64,000 nucleotides of DNA from Lachnospiraceae bacterium (GTDB taxonomy: Bacteria > Bacillota > Clostridia > Lachnospirales > Lachnospiraceae), in NCBI GenBank assembly GCA_910575105.1, contig CAJTDK010000014.1, forward strand, positions 26,726-90,725, given 5' to 3'. A model generated the notes under the pieces. It saw nothing but the letters and a program-made list of their open reading frames with translations. It was not told the origin of the DNA and made no database searches. Numbering within the stretch: position 1 is the stretch's first letter; each line of letters begins with the position of its first letter. A program made the translations under genes and the position numbers. Below are positions 8,256-16,407 of the stretch, piece by piece.

Positions 8256-9425
8256 CTAGAAACACTCTTTAAAGATCTCCAGAATCTCTTTGTGCGTCAT
8301 CTTCTTATAGCCGCCCTGCGCCAGATTGCAGGAGTCTGCAATCTCCTTTAAACGATCCTGGTTCTCCATGCCAAGCTCCCTAAGGGTAGTTGGAAGTCCG
8401 ATCTCTTTGATGAAATCCGCCAGCGCCTCTACACCTGCTTTTGCAAGCTGCTGATCCGTCATATCCTCTCTCTTAATCTGCCATACGTTTTCTGCAAAGC
8501 GCACGAATTTGGGAAGTCCCTCTTCATAAATATGTCTGTAATAGACCGGATGAAGAACCGCCAGTCCGAAGCCATGGTTGCAATCTGTGTACGCCCCCAG
8601 CTGATGCTCCATCTGGTGGCATTCAAAATCGCATTTCTTACCCAGTTTGATGATACGGTTCTCCGCCATGGTGGAAGTCCAGAAAAGATTGCTTCTTGCA
8701 GTATAATCTTTTGGATTTTTAATTGCATCCCGCAGATTTTTAATTACACTGCGCATCAATGCTTCTGAAATATCATCGGACACGTTGTCTTCATTTGGTT
8801 CGCTGAAGTATGTCTCCATAATATGCGACAGAATATCAAATGCACCAGAAACCATTTGCTTAGCAGGCACGCTGTAAGTATACTCCGGATCCATCAGCGC
8901 AAACTTTGGATTACATTTCGGATAGTCGCGTCCCGTTTTTATTTTCAACGCTTCATTTGTAATGACTGCTCCGCCGTTACACTCGCTTCCGGTTCCTGCT
9001 ACTGTCACAATCACGCCAAGCGGAAGCGGTTCAAAATCAATGATTCCCGGATTTGCCCAGTATTCCTCCCAGACATCTTTCCCGCTGACTGCCGCCAGAG
9101 ATACCGCTTTACAGCAATCTATGACAGAACCGCCGCCTACGCCAAGAATCATATCCACATGATTCTCTTTTGCCAGTTTTGCGCCTTCCATTACCTTCTT
9201 ATAAGTTGGGTTTGCCATAATCCCGGAAAACTCAACGATTGTTTTTCCTGCTTTCTCTAAGATCGAAACCACTTCGTCATAAATTCCGTTTCTCTTAATG
9301 GAACCGCCGCCATAAGCAAGCAGTACCTTCTCGCCGTATTTTCCTGACAGGCAGGAAAGATACTCTTTCACACAACCCTTTCCAAAATAAACCTTCGTTG
9401 CATTTTCAAAAATAAAATTATTCAA
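8256..9425 (-). CDS. Iron-containing alcohol dehydrogenase (YqhD/BdhA type)
   Basis: A 389-residue NAD(P)H-dependent aldehyde reductase. The probable start is TTG at 9425 after AGGTGG; translation from there gives the normal N-terminus LNNFIFENATKVYFG, while longer starts add residues the family lacks. The cofactor loop GVGGGSVIDCCKA and metal site HQMEHQLGAYTDCNHGFG are intact. It heads the first long transcript of the cluster and is preceded by LysR-type box 3. Family members reduce butyraldehyde, methylglyoxal and similar aldehydes; the substrate here is not determinable. Confidence 0.93.
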   Translation of the reverse strand: MNNFIFENATKVYFGKGCVKEYLSCLSGKYGEKVLLAYGGGSIKRNGIYDEVVSILEKAGKTIVEFSGIMANPTYKKVMEGAKLAKENHVDMILGVGGGSVIDCCKAVSLAAVSGKDVWEEYWANPGIIDFEPLPLGVIVTVAGTGSECNGGAVITNEALKIKTGRDYPKCNPKFALMDPEYTYSVPAKQMVSGAFDILSHIMETYFSEPNEDNVSDDISEALMRSVIKNLRDAIKNPKDYTARSNLFWTSTMAENRIIKLGKKCDFECHQMEHQLGAYTDCNHGFGLAVLHPVYYRHIYEEGLPKFVRFAENVWQIKREDMTDQQLAKAGVEALADFIKEIGLPTTLRELGMENQDRLKEIADSCNLAQGGYKKMTHKEILEIFKECF

Positions 9426-9470
9426 TTTCCATCCACCTCTATAAAAAATTTTTGTTCCTTTTATGGTTAT

Positions 9471-9539
9471 ATTATAAAAAAAGCGAGACCTCATAAGAAG
9501 TCTCGTTTTGTTCATAAGTTTATACCTGAAGGTTATAAC
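9471..9539 (-). promoter_or_regulatory. Promoter with LysR-type box 3 (head of the redox operon)
   Basis: On the minus strand the palindrome TTATAACC-TTCA-GGTATAA (9520-9538) is followed by GAGACTTCT and a TATAAT -10 (9471-9476). The centre distance is about 55 bp, as at the other two boxes. The lysR terminator hairpin lies inside this promoter, between the box and the -10. Confidence 0.65.
9476..9505 (-). terminator. lysR intrinsic terminator
   Basis: On the minus strand a 9-bp stem CGAGACTTC / GAGGTCTCG (one G-T pair), a TTAT loop and a seven-T tail follow the lysR stop. It overlaps the spacer and -10 of the next promoter. Confidence 0.85.
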
Positions 9540-9550
9540 TTTTCCGCGAT

Positions 9551-10441
9551 TTATCTTGCTGCTTCCTGCGCGGCCTCCAAAAACCGTTTTACCGTTTCAG
9601 ACGGTCCCGGCGCATGAAGCAGTCCATAAGGAATACCGTATTCCCACTCCACGGGGATTACTTTCAAAAGAGGATGTACGTTCGCCCAGCCCGGAATCGC
9701 AAGCAATACATCGTTTCCATTTTCGCAGCGGTTAAACACGTCCATGCTGTAAAATTCAAAATCAACAATGTGTATCTGACTATGATTCTGCCAGATATCA
9801 TCCCGCAGATCATCCACATACCGGCTCCAGTCCCGTTTCATCAACAAGAGATTTTCCCCATAAAGATCCTCTATCGTCAGCCTGTCTTTTGCGGCAAGTC
9901 TGTGATGAATAGAAACCGCGCAGTAAAATGGTTCGCGGGATAATTCAAGTCCGGCACAGCGCCGCAGCCCCAACATGGTTTCATCAAAAATCCCGCCTAT
10001 CACATCGATATTTTTTCCAAGGTTCGCCAGAATTTCTCTGGCATTTTCCGGCGTATTTTCAAAAGAAATAATCTGAAATTTCAGGTCGGGACACCGTGCC
10101 TGTATTTTCGGCCACAACTGCATAAGAAGCTGTGCCGGAGTCATTGGCGAGCTGCCAATCCGAATGATATTCGTATCTTCCTGCATGGCATTTTTTGCCC
10201 GCGTAACGGAATCTTTACAATATTGAATGATATATTTTGCATCCTGATATAAAGACCTTCCGGCTTTTGTCAGCTTTAATCCCCGGTGTGTTCTTTCAAA
10301 TAGTTTTATACCCAGCGAATTTTCCAATAAGTTAATTTGCTTGATTACTGCTGTCGGCGTAATATAGGTTTCTTCCGCCGCTTTGTTAAAACTGCCTGCA
10401 TCTGCTGCCCGTAAAAAAGTTTCCAGTTGAAGATTATACAT
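9551..10441 (-). CDS. LysR-family transcriptional regulator
   Basis: The N-terminal winged helix-turn-helix is clear: LETFLRAADAGSFNKAAEE, TPTAVIKQINLLENSLGIKLF and ERTHRGLKLTKAG. The rest (residues about 90-296) is a periplasmic-binding-like effector domain, starting IRIGSSPMTPAQLLMQLWP. Length is standard. It lies directly upstream of the redox operon on the same strand, with its own terminator. Three promoters below it share a palindromic box with LysR-like symmetry and constant spacing, so it is the obvious activator. The inducer is unknown; an aldehyde or redox-active compound would fit the genes. Confidence 0.93.
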   Translation of the reverse strand: MYNLQLETFLRAADAGSFNKAAEETYITPTAVIKQINLLENSLGIKLFERTHRGLKLTKAGRSLYQDAKYIIQYCKDSVTRAKNAMQEDTNIIRIGSSPMTPAQLLMQLWPKIQARCPDLKFQIISFENTPENAREILANLGKNIDVIGGIFDETMLGLRRCAGLELSREPFYCAVSIHHRLAAKDRLTIEDLYGENLLLMKRDWSRYVDDLRDDIWQNHSQIHIVDFEFYSMDVFNRCENGNDVLLAIPGWANVHPLLKVIPVEWEYGIPYGLLHAPGPSETVKRFLEAAQEAAR

Positions 10442-10556
10442 TTTATCACCGCCCCATGTATTTGCTGTTTATCCGTCTGCGCCAGGAAGATACTTTATTA
10501 TACGTCTTTTTTTCAGGCAAATGCAATGTATAATTTTGAAATCTGAGTCGAAAGAG

Positions 10557-11069
10557 TCAGATTTGGTCTTGAGAAGAGAGTGACACTTTGGCGGGGGCTC
10601 CTCTTCTTTTTCTTTTGAAACAGTTACCATCATACCGCACTGACTGCGAACTGTCGGTCACTGGTTTCTTGAATCGGTATCCTACTCCCCTGATATTTTC
10701 TATGTAATCAAAGGAATCCCCCGCTACTTCTAACTTTTGCCGGATATGACGGATGTGGGACATGATATTTCCTTTTTCGCGAGCATATTCTTCTCCCCAT
10801 ACTGCTTCGTAGATCTGCTGGTAGGAAAATACGCGTCCAGGCTGGCTTGCTAAATAATGAAGTAGTCGAAATTCTAAATCTGTGAGGGCAATCTTATTTC
10901 CATTCATTCTAACATCTCTATGATATAGGTCAATCTGTAATCCTGAAAAGGAAACCAGCATATCCTGTCCTATATTAATATCTACATCTTCCGCTTTTAA
11001 ATGTTCAGATTTGTCCGTGAATAATCCCTCTTCAACTTCTAATACTGCAAGTACCTTTATTTTACCCAT
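10557..11069 (-). CDS. Winged-helix (OmpR/PhoB-type) DNA-binding protein without receiver domain
   Basis: The C-terminal part matches the trans_reg_C fold: IALTDLEFRLLHYLASQPG, VFSYQQIYEAVWGEEY, HIRHIRQKLE and ENIRGVGYRF. The roughly 55 N-terminal residues are too short for a receiver, so phosphorylation control is absent. I choose ATG at 11069 behind GGAGGA (11-nt gap), because the fucO terminator hairpin at 11131-11168 would otherwise lie inside the frame. An ATG placed at better spacing is followed at once by TAA. It may regulate the rhamnose/fucO operon next to it. The basic C-terminal tail (KRKRRG) is unusual. Confidence 0.75.
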   Translation of the reverse strand: MGKIKVLAVLEVEEGLFTDKSEHLKAEDVDINIGQDMLVSFSGLQIDLYHRDVRMNGNKIALTDLEFRLLHYLASQPGRVFSYQQIYEAVWGEEYAREKGNIMSHIRHIRQKLEVAGDSFDYIENIRGVGYRFKKPVTDSSQSVRYDGNCFKRKRRGAPAKVSLSSQDQI

Positions 11070-11130
11070 GCTTACATTTATCCTCCAAACATAGTCTCTA
11101 TAATTAAATACATCCACATACGTATACAAT

Positions 11131-11168
11131 ATGCGGAGCAGACATCTATGATAAATCCTGCTCCGCAT
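11131..11168 (-). terminator. Hairpin after fucO
   Basis: A perfect 11-bp inverted repeat, ATGCGGAGCAG / CTGCTCCGCAT, with a 16-nt loop lies between the fucO stop and the winged-helix gene. The T tail is weak on the minus strand, so it may end transcription partly or protect the 3' end of the mRNA. Confidence 0.6.
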
Positions 11169-11245
11169 TTTATACATTCTTTTCTTGTTTTCCTTTTATT
11201 CCATACTCGGAAGATTTATATTTACAGCTTTATTGTTATACATGT

Positions 11246-12388
11246 TTACATTAATTTGCGGAATAATGCTTTTAAATCTTCCACACATGTATCTTTGGGA
11301 TTCCCCGGACAGCATGCGTCCGCATATGCAGACTCTGCAAGGAAATCCAGATCCTCTTCCTTCAATGCTTCCAGCTTCGATGGGATTCCCACATCCTGTG
11401 ACAGAGCGCGCACTGCGTCAACTGCTGCCTTTCTGTATGCTGTCTGATCCATATTGGCAGTATCCACCCCCATAGCTTCTGCAATACTCTTATACTTCTC
11501 TCCGCTGCACTCTGCATTATACTCCATGACGATCGGAAGCATCATCGCACAGGCAACTCCATGAGGCGTATCATAAACTGCTCCCAGCGTATGAGCCATC
11601 GAATGTGCAATTCCAAGACCTACGTTGGAAAATGCCATTCCTGTCACATACTGCCCCAATGCCATACCCTCACGGCATTCCGGGTTATTTTCCACTGCCC
11701 CGCGAAGGCTCTTCGCAATCAGACGGATTGCTTCCAGATTCAGGCAGTCTGCCAGATCCCATGCTGCTTTCGTGGTATACCCTTCGATTGCATGAGTCAG
11801 GGCATCCATACCGGTAGCTGCTGTCAGGCCTTTCGGCATGGTGGACATCATATCTGGATCTACAACTGCAATGTTCGGAATATCATTCGTATCTACGCAC
11901 ACGAATTTGCGCTTCTTCTCCACATCTGTGATTACGTAGTTGATCGTAGCTTCTGCAGCGGTTCCCGCCGTCGTAGGAACTGCAATGGTAAACACGGTGG
12001 GATTTTTCGTAGGCGCCACACCCTCCAGGGAACGTACATCCTCAAATTCCGGATTATTGATGATAATGCCAATCGCCTTTCCGGTATCCATAGAGGAACC
12101 GCCGCCTACTGTAATCATGTAGTCGGCCCCCGATTCCTTATATGCCGCCACACCTGCTTTTACATTTTCAATCGTCGGATTTGGCTTAATATCAGAATAT
12201 ACATAGTACTCCATATTCCCTTCATCCAACAAATCTGTAATCTTCTTCGTAACATTGAATTTCACCAGGTCCGGATCAGATGCAATGAACGCCTTCTGAA
12301 ATCCCTTACTCTTAATAATCCCCGGAATCTCCTGAATTGCTCCTTTCCCATGATAAGAAATCCCATTCAGCACAAAACGATTTACCAT
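11246..12388 (-). CDS. fucO: Lactaldehyde reductase (propanediol oxidoreductase)
   Basis: A group III iron alcohol dehydrogenase of 380 residues, the usual FucO length. It carries the cofactor loop TVGGGSSMDTGKA, ALTHAIEGYTT, the metal-binding HSMAHTLGAVYDTPHG, and the C-terminal DACCPGNPKDTC typical of FucO. It reduces L-lactaldehyde, made by the aldolase encoded just upstream, to L-1,2-propanediol and so regenerates NAD+ during anaerobic growth on 6-deoxyhexoses. It is last in the rhaB-isomerase-rhaD-fucO transcript and ends before the hairpin at 11131-11168. Confidence 0.95.
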   Translation of the reverse strand: MVNRFVLNGISYHGKGAIQEIPGIIKSKGFQKAFIASDPDLVKFNVTKKITDLLDEGNMEYYVYSDIKPNPTIENVKAGVAAYKESGADYMITVGGGSSMDTGKAIGIIINNPEFEDVRSLEGVAPTKNPTVFTIAVPTTAGTAAEATINYVITDVEKKRKFVCVDTNDIPNIAVVDPDMMSTMPKGLTAATGMDALTHAIEGYTTKAAWDLADCLNLEAIRLIAKSLRGAVENNPECREGMALGQYVTGMAFSNVGLGIAHSMAHTLGAVYDTPHGVACAMMLPIVMEYNAECSGEKYKSIAEAMGVDTANMDQTAYRKAAVDAVRALSQDVGIPSKLEALKEEDLDFLAESAYADACCPGNPKDTCVEDLKALFRKLM

Positions 12389-12467
12389 TTTCTTCTTCCT
12401 CCTTAAATTGATTTATACATATCTGCGGATTGCTCCGCATAGATATCCATTGATACGATCTAATGCA

Positions 12468-13295
12468 CTATTTCTCATAAAGAAATTTTTCAGGTAATTC
12501 GACCTTAAAATCTACTGCCAGATCACGGAAATTCTGAGGCGAGATCGTCTGCAGCTTATCAGGGCGCATGGATAGCATCTTCACAAGGATCTCTGCAGAT
12601 TTTTCAACCGTATGCATCAGTCCAAAGGTCAGATCAAAGTCCTCGCCGGAGCAGAACATTCCGTGGTGCGCCCAGATTGCCACATCATACTGCTTCATCA
12701 GTTCACTGGTTGCCACCGCGATATCCCTACCGCCCGGAACCATCCAGCCGACAACCCCGATTCCTGACGGGAATACCACCGGACACTCTGTTGCCATCTC
12801 CCACAATTCTCTTGTAAACACCTCATCCTTCAGAGGCAGTACGAAGGTAAGCGCGATCACATTGGTCGTATGTGCGTGGTAAATAACCCGGTGCGCCCCG
12901 TTTGACGCCGCCTTTTTCACTTCATGGTTCATCAGGTGGCTCGGCAGCTCGCTGGTCGGCCTCCCGCCGTTCACCAGTCCCCAGCAGATGCGGTAATTCT
13001 CTCCCTTATCATCCAGCTCGATGATACAGATACTGTCTTCCGGATCTAAGATCACATTGCGGAAATATTTTCCGCTTCCTGTTACCATGAAGTGTTCGCC
13101 TGCCAGATCCGGCACGCTGGTTCCAATCGCGTTCCATTCACTGTCTGCACTTAGAAATTCCTTTACTTCCTCTACATCTTCTGCTCTCATACGGTAGGAC
13201 AGGTTTCCGCCGTTTCTCTCATGCCATCCCTGTTCCCAGCCATCGTTACACATACGGATAAATCCCTGTACAAATGTTACCTCTGTAATACTCAT
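12468..13295 (-). CDS. rhaD: Rhamnulose-1-phosphate aldolase
   Basis: A class II (zinc) aldolase that splits L-rhamnulose 1-phosphate into DHAP and L-lactaldehyde. The family marks are in place: ERNGGNLSYR for phosphate binding, ELPSHL with the catalytic Glu, the zinc histidines in YHAHTTN, and WAHHGMFCSG with a third zinc His. Its 275 residues match RhaD rather than FucA (about 215), which argues for rhamnose rather than fucose as main substrate. It lies between the isomerase and fucO. Confidence 0.95.
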   Translation of the reverse strand: MSITEVTFVQGFIRMCNDGWEQGWHERNGGNLSYRMRAEDVEEVKEFLSADSEWNAIGTSVPDLAGEHFMVTGSGKYFRNVILDPEDSICIIELDDKGENYRICWGLVNGGRPTSELPSHLMNHEVKKAASNGAHRVIYHAHTTNVIALTFVLPLKDEVFTRELWEMATECPVVFPSGIGVVGWMVPGGRDIAVATSELMKQYDVAIWAHHGMFCSGEDFDLTFGLMHTVEKSAEILVKMLSMRPDKLQTISPQNFRDLAVDFKVELPEKFLYEK

Positions 13296-13345
13296 TCTTT
13301 TTTCTTCCTTTCTTTTATCATTTTCAACCTATCGCCAAAATTTAT

Positions 13346-14764
13346 TTACCTTGTAATAATATCCACCGGCACATTGAAAATCTTCGCAACCTTTAAAATT
13401 GTATCAATATGTCTGCCGCATGCCGCCGCCATATGGTGGGTGGGTCCCGCTTCACTCCATCTAGTACAGAATTCTCTCGCTCCACAGGTAAAGCGTGTCC
13501 GCATATTGGTATCACCAAAATTGAAGATTGGGCCGGACTCATTGACTCCTTCAGCCACAACAAACTTAAAATTGCCATCCCGATCCTGTGTAATACCTAA
13601 GTAGGTAACCGGTCCCAGGTGCGGATAGAACTGAGTTAGATAACCGCCGCCGGTCTTCCCATGGAATATAGGTACAATCTTCATGGTCGGTTTCTTTGCC
13701 GAAATATCCGCATCTCCGGAGCCGCTGTGGCCGATAATGCAGATGTCCTCCTCAAAATCAATGGAGTACATCTCCGATAACTGCCCCATTCCAGAAATCG
13801 TCTTCAAAATACTCATAGCCATGGCAACCTTGATATCCCCTTCTACCGCGCAGGCAACTCCCTGCTTGATCAGCATGGAAAACGCCGGAATCAACATACT
13901 GTCAAGAACTCCTGCCTTTCCCTGTGCATAGCCGTCATAATGAGAAGCTATGAAAGCAATCTGTTCCTCCTTTACCCACTGTTCAAAAGCAACCACATAT
14001 TTCGCCATCTCCCAGACATTCTCTATCGTACCGCCACCTTCGATATCAAAAGTATCCAGAATATCCTGCGCTTTCGCCCGTATAGCTACTTCATCTGTGA
14101 TATCATCGGCAATCGCCCACATCTTTTCCCAGTCAAACTGCTTCGTGTAAAGGAACATCCGGTGATAAAGATTGGTTTCATCAATATACAAATCCATCAT
14201 ACCTGGATAAGGACGTCCGATCTGCGCCAGGTTCGTATTCCGGAAACGACGCCGCACCTGAGCGGCCTTACACCAATCCTCAATCTCAGCCTGTCCCCCA
14301 GGGTCGCCACCCTCCATTACACCTGTAATAACAGCGTGGCGCTTGCCGGCGCGTTCCAGATCCGCCACCATCTCGCCCACAGCACCGCAGGCATACAACT
14401 CGCCAAGCCATGTGGCAGTATCCGTATTTTCATAATCAGGCGCTTTTTTCTTTTGTATATTTACCAGTACAACCGGCACATCCAGATCCCGGACTGCCGG
14501 GAGCATATTGTAAGACGTAGCATAAGTAAGGAGCTGTAAGATCACAAGGTCAACATCCGCTGCACGGAACTTATCTCCGGCCGCCTGGGCCAGCTCTTTC
14601 GTGGTAACGATGCCTCCGTCCACAATCTCTACCGTATCCGGAATCGTCTTTTTAAATGCATCATACTGTGCCTCAAATTCCGGCACCAGTGATGGAAATT
14701 GGGGCAGGTATGCTCCCAGCGCAATCGAAAAAACGCCAACTCTTGCCTTTGTATCTACTAACAT
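13346..14764 (-). CDS. L-fucose/L-arabinose isomerase family protein, likely the rhamnose isomerase here
   Basis: A 472-residue cytoplasmic aldose-ketose isomerase of the FucI/AraA superfamily. Visible marks are the N-terminal VGVFSIALGAYLPQFPSL, TWLGELYACGAVGEM, a Glu in CAVEGDIKVAMAM, IGHSGSGDAD, and a late GPTHHMAAACGRH with the metal-ligand His. It is not RhaA, which has a different TIM-barrel sequence. It sits between rhaB and rhaD and no other isomerase is nearby, so it probably converts L-rhamnose to L-rhamnulose as a non-orthologous replacement. Activity on L-fucose or other deoxy sugars remains possible. Confidence 0.85.
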   Translation of the reverse strand: MLVDTKARVGVFSIALGAYLPQFPSLVPEFEAQYDAFKKTIPDTVEIVDGGIVTTKELAQAAGDKFRAADVDLVILQLLTYATSYNMLPAVRDLDVPVVLVNIQKKKAPDYENTDTATWLGELYACGAVGEMVADLERAGKRHAVITGVMEGGDPGGQAEIEDWCKAAQVRRRFRNTNLAQIGRPYPGMMDLYIDETNLYHRMFLYTKQFDWEKMWAIADDITDEVAIRAKAQDILDTFDIEGGGTIENVWEMAKYVVAFEQWVKEEQIAFIASHYDGYAQGKAGVLDSMLIPAFSMLIKQGVACAVEGDIKVAMAMSILKTISGMGQLSEMYSIDFEEDICIIGHSGSGDADISAKKPTMKIVPIFHGKTGGGYLTQFYPHLGPVTYLGITQDRDGNFKFVVAEGVNESGPIFNFGDTNMRTRFTCGAREFCTRWSEAGPTHHMAAACGRHIDTILKVAKIFNVPVDIITR

Positions 14765-14803
14765 GATAAATCCTCCTCTTCTTTATTCTTAAAATACACA
14801 AAT

Positions 14804-16201
14804 TCAATGATACTTCTTGATATCAAAAGACCTCTGCACACACGCTCTTGCCTCTTTTAATCCCACAAATTCCCCATTATAAAGCATCTGAACCAGCAGG
14901 TTCCCAATAGCAGTAGCCTCTCCCGGGCCGGCATAAACAGTACGTCCCGTGTATTTCGCCGTAACCTGGTTCAGATACTCTGCATTCGAACCGCCGCCTA
15001 CTACATAGATACAGTCATACCTCTTTCCGGTCATCTCCTCAATCTGCCTGATCGTATCTCCATAGCATTTCCCAAGACTGTTGTAGATGACCGCTGCAAT
15101 CTCCCATTCATCTTGCGGTGCCTGCTGTCCGGTCTTTTCACAATATTCCTTTACAGCCTTTGTCATACTGTCCGGCGCCAGAAACATATCATCATTACAG
15201 TCTACAAGAGAGGTGATCTTCTGCTTTTGAGCCTGTTCACAGATATATCCATAGGAGTATTCCTCTGCAAATTCTTTCCGGACCGACTGGATCATCCAGA
15301 GTCCCATGATATTTTTCAGATACCGAAAGCGATATTCGTAACCGCCTTCATTCGTAAGATTCCGAAGTCTGCTCTCATTGGAACAATCTGCCTCCAAAAG
15401 CTCTGTTCCCATCAGAGACCATGTGCCGGAACTGATATACAGCGCATCCTCCTCTGTAGTCGGTATGGCAGCTACCGCAGAACCTGTATCATGAGTGGCT
15501 GGCAGGATTACCTGACAGTCAAAGCCAATCTCCTCCTGAATCTCTTCTCTGAAATTCCCGACCAGTGTTCCCGGCCTGCTGATATCCCCAAATATGTCTC
15601 TGGGGTATCCCAGCCTGTCAATCAGTTCAAAGTCCCAGTCCTTTGAAACAGGGCTTACCAACTGTGTAGTAGTCGCGTTAGTATACTCTGTCCGCTTCTC
15701 GCCGGTCAGAAGAAAATGAAAATAATCAGGAATCAGCAGCATGGACTTTGCTTCCTTAAAAATCTCCGGCTCCTTCTGCTTTACTGCCATCAACTGATAG
15801 ATTGTATTAAAGATCTGTTTCTGTATACCGGTGCGCGCATACAGATCTTTTAGCGAAATTTCCTCATACACCTTCGCATCCATCCCATTTGTCCGGTCAT
15901 CCCGATACCCATAGGTTTTCCCAAGAATCCGGTCATTCTGATCCAGCAGCACATAATCCACAGCCCATGTGTCAATTCCCATAAAGGACGGTATCTTCCC
16001 CAGCTCCTTACACCGCTTAAGCCCCTCCTTTATCTCATAGAACAGCGCTTCCACATCCCAGCAAAGGCTCCCGTCTATACGTTTCATACCATTGGGGAAA
16101 CGATAAATCTCTTCGAGTTTGATTTTTCCGTCTTCAAGGCTTCCCAACATATGACGGCCGCTGGATGCGCCAATATCAACAGCCAGATAATATGTACCCA
16201 T
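14804..16201 (-). CDS. rhaB: Rhamnulokinase
   Basis: A FGGY-family sugar kinase of 465 residues phosphorylating L-rhamnulose at O1. The sequence opens with the phosphate-1 motif YYLAVDIGASSGRHM, contains MGIDTWAVDYVLLD, the adenosine-region ATHDTGSAVAAIP, ISSGTWSLMGTE and the late VVGGGSNAEYLNQ, all typical of RhaB. It is the first gene of the operon and divergent from the AraC regulator. Its promoter has a two-box element shared with the GH78-type operon at 28589. Confidence 0.95.
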   Translation of the reverse strand: MGTYYLAVDIGASSGRHMLGSLEDGKIKLEEIYRFPNGMKRIDGSLCWDVEALFYEIKEGLKRCKELGKIPSFMGIDTWAVDYVLLDQNDRILGKTYGYRDDRTNGMDAKVYEEISLKDLYARTGIQKQIFNTIYQLMAVKQKEPEIFKEAKSMLLIPDYFHFLLTGEKRTEYTNATTTQLVSPVSKDWDFELIDRLGYPRDIFGDISRPGTLVGNFREEIQEEIGFDCQVILPATHDTGSAVAAIPTTEEDALYISSGTWSLMGTELLEADCSNESRLRNLTNEGGYEYRFRYLKNIMGLWMIQSVRKEFAEEYSYGYICEQAQKQKITSLVDCNDDMFLAPDSMTKAVKEYCEKTGQQAPQDEWEIAAVIYNSLGKCYGDTIRQIEEMTGKRYDCIYVVGGGSNAEYLNQVTAKYTGRTVYAGPGEATAIGNLLVQMLYNGEFVGLKEARACVQRSFDIKKYH

Positions 16202-16264
16202 ATCTTTTCTCCCTTCTAAGCCACCTTATTCAATTACCTGTAGCTCTCTTCTGTTGTTAAGATC

Positions 16265-16330
16265 ATTCTAGTCCGTTTCCATACATAAAAAAAGGTCTTG
16301 ATATTCTAAAAAAAGGGACTTTATTTGCAC
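16265..16330 (-). promoter_or_regulatory. rhaB promoter with two-box activator element
   Basis: On the minus strand: GTGCAAATAAAGTC (16317-16330), 17 nt, AAGACCTT (16292-16299), 21 nt, then a TAGAAT -10 (16265-16270). No good -35 is seen, as expected for an activator-dependent promoter. The same boxes with the same 17 and 21 nt gaps lie at 28628-28693. The likely activator is the AraC protein encoded divergently at 16408. Confidence 0.7.
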
Positions 16331-16337
16331 AAAAGGA

Positions 16338-16366
16338 TTGCTCTCATCTGCAGCACAGTATATAAT
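16338..16366 (+). promoter_or_regulatory. Promoter of the rhamnose AraC regulator
   Basis: TTGCTC (16338-16343), a 17-nt spacer and TATAAT (16361-16366) lie 41 bp before the start codon, and AAAGGAA provides the ribosome site. The activator box for rhaB ends 8 bp upstream of this -35, so autoregulation is possible. Confidence 0.65.
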
Positions 16367-16407
16367 AGGAACACAGAACATGTATTTTTAAACAAGAAAG
16401 GAATCCC

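Noticed and set aside
12389..12467. Riboswitch or leader RNA between rhaD and fucO
   Set aside because: Only one short hairpin (GCGGA / TCCGC) is visible; no known riboswitch core recognised.
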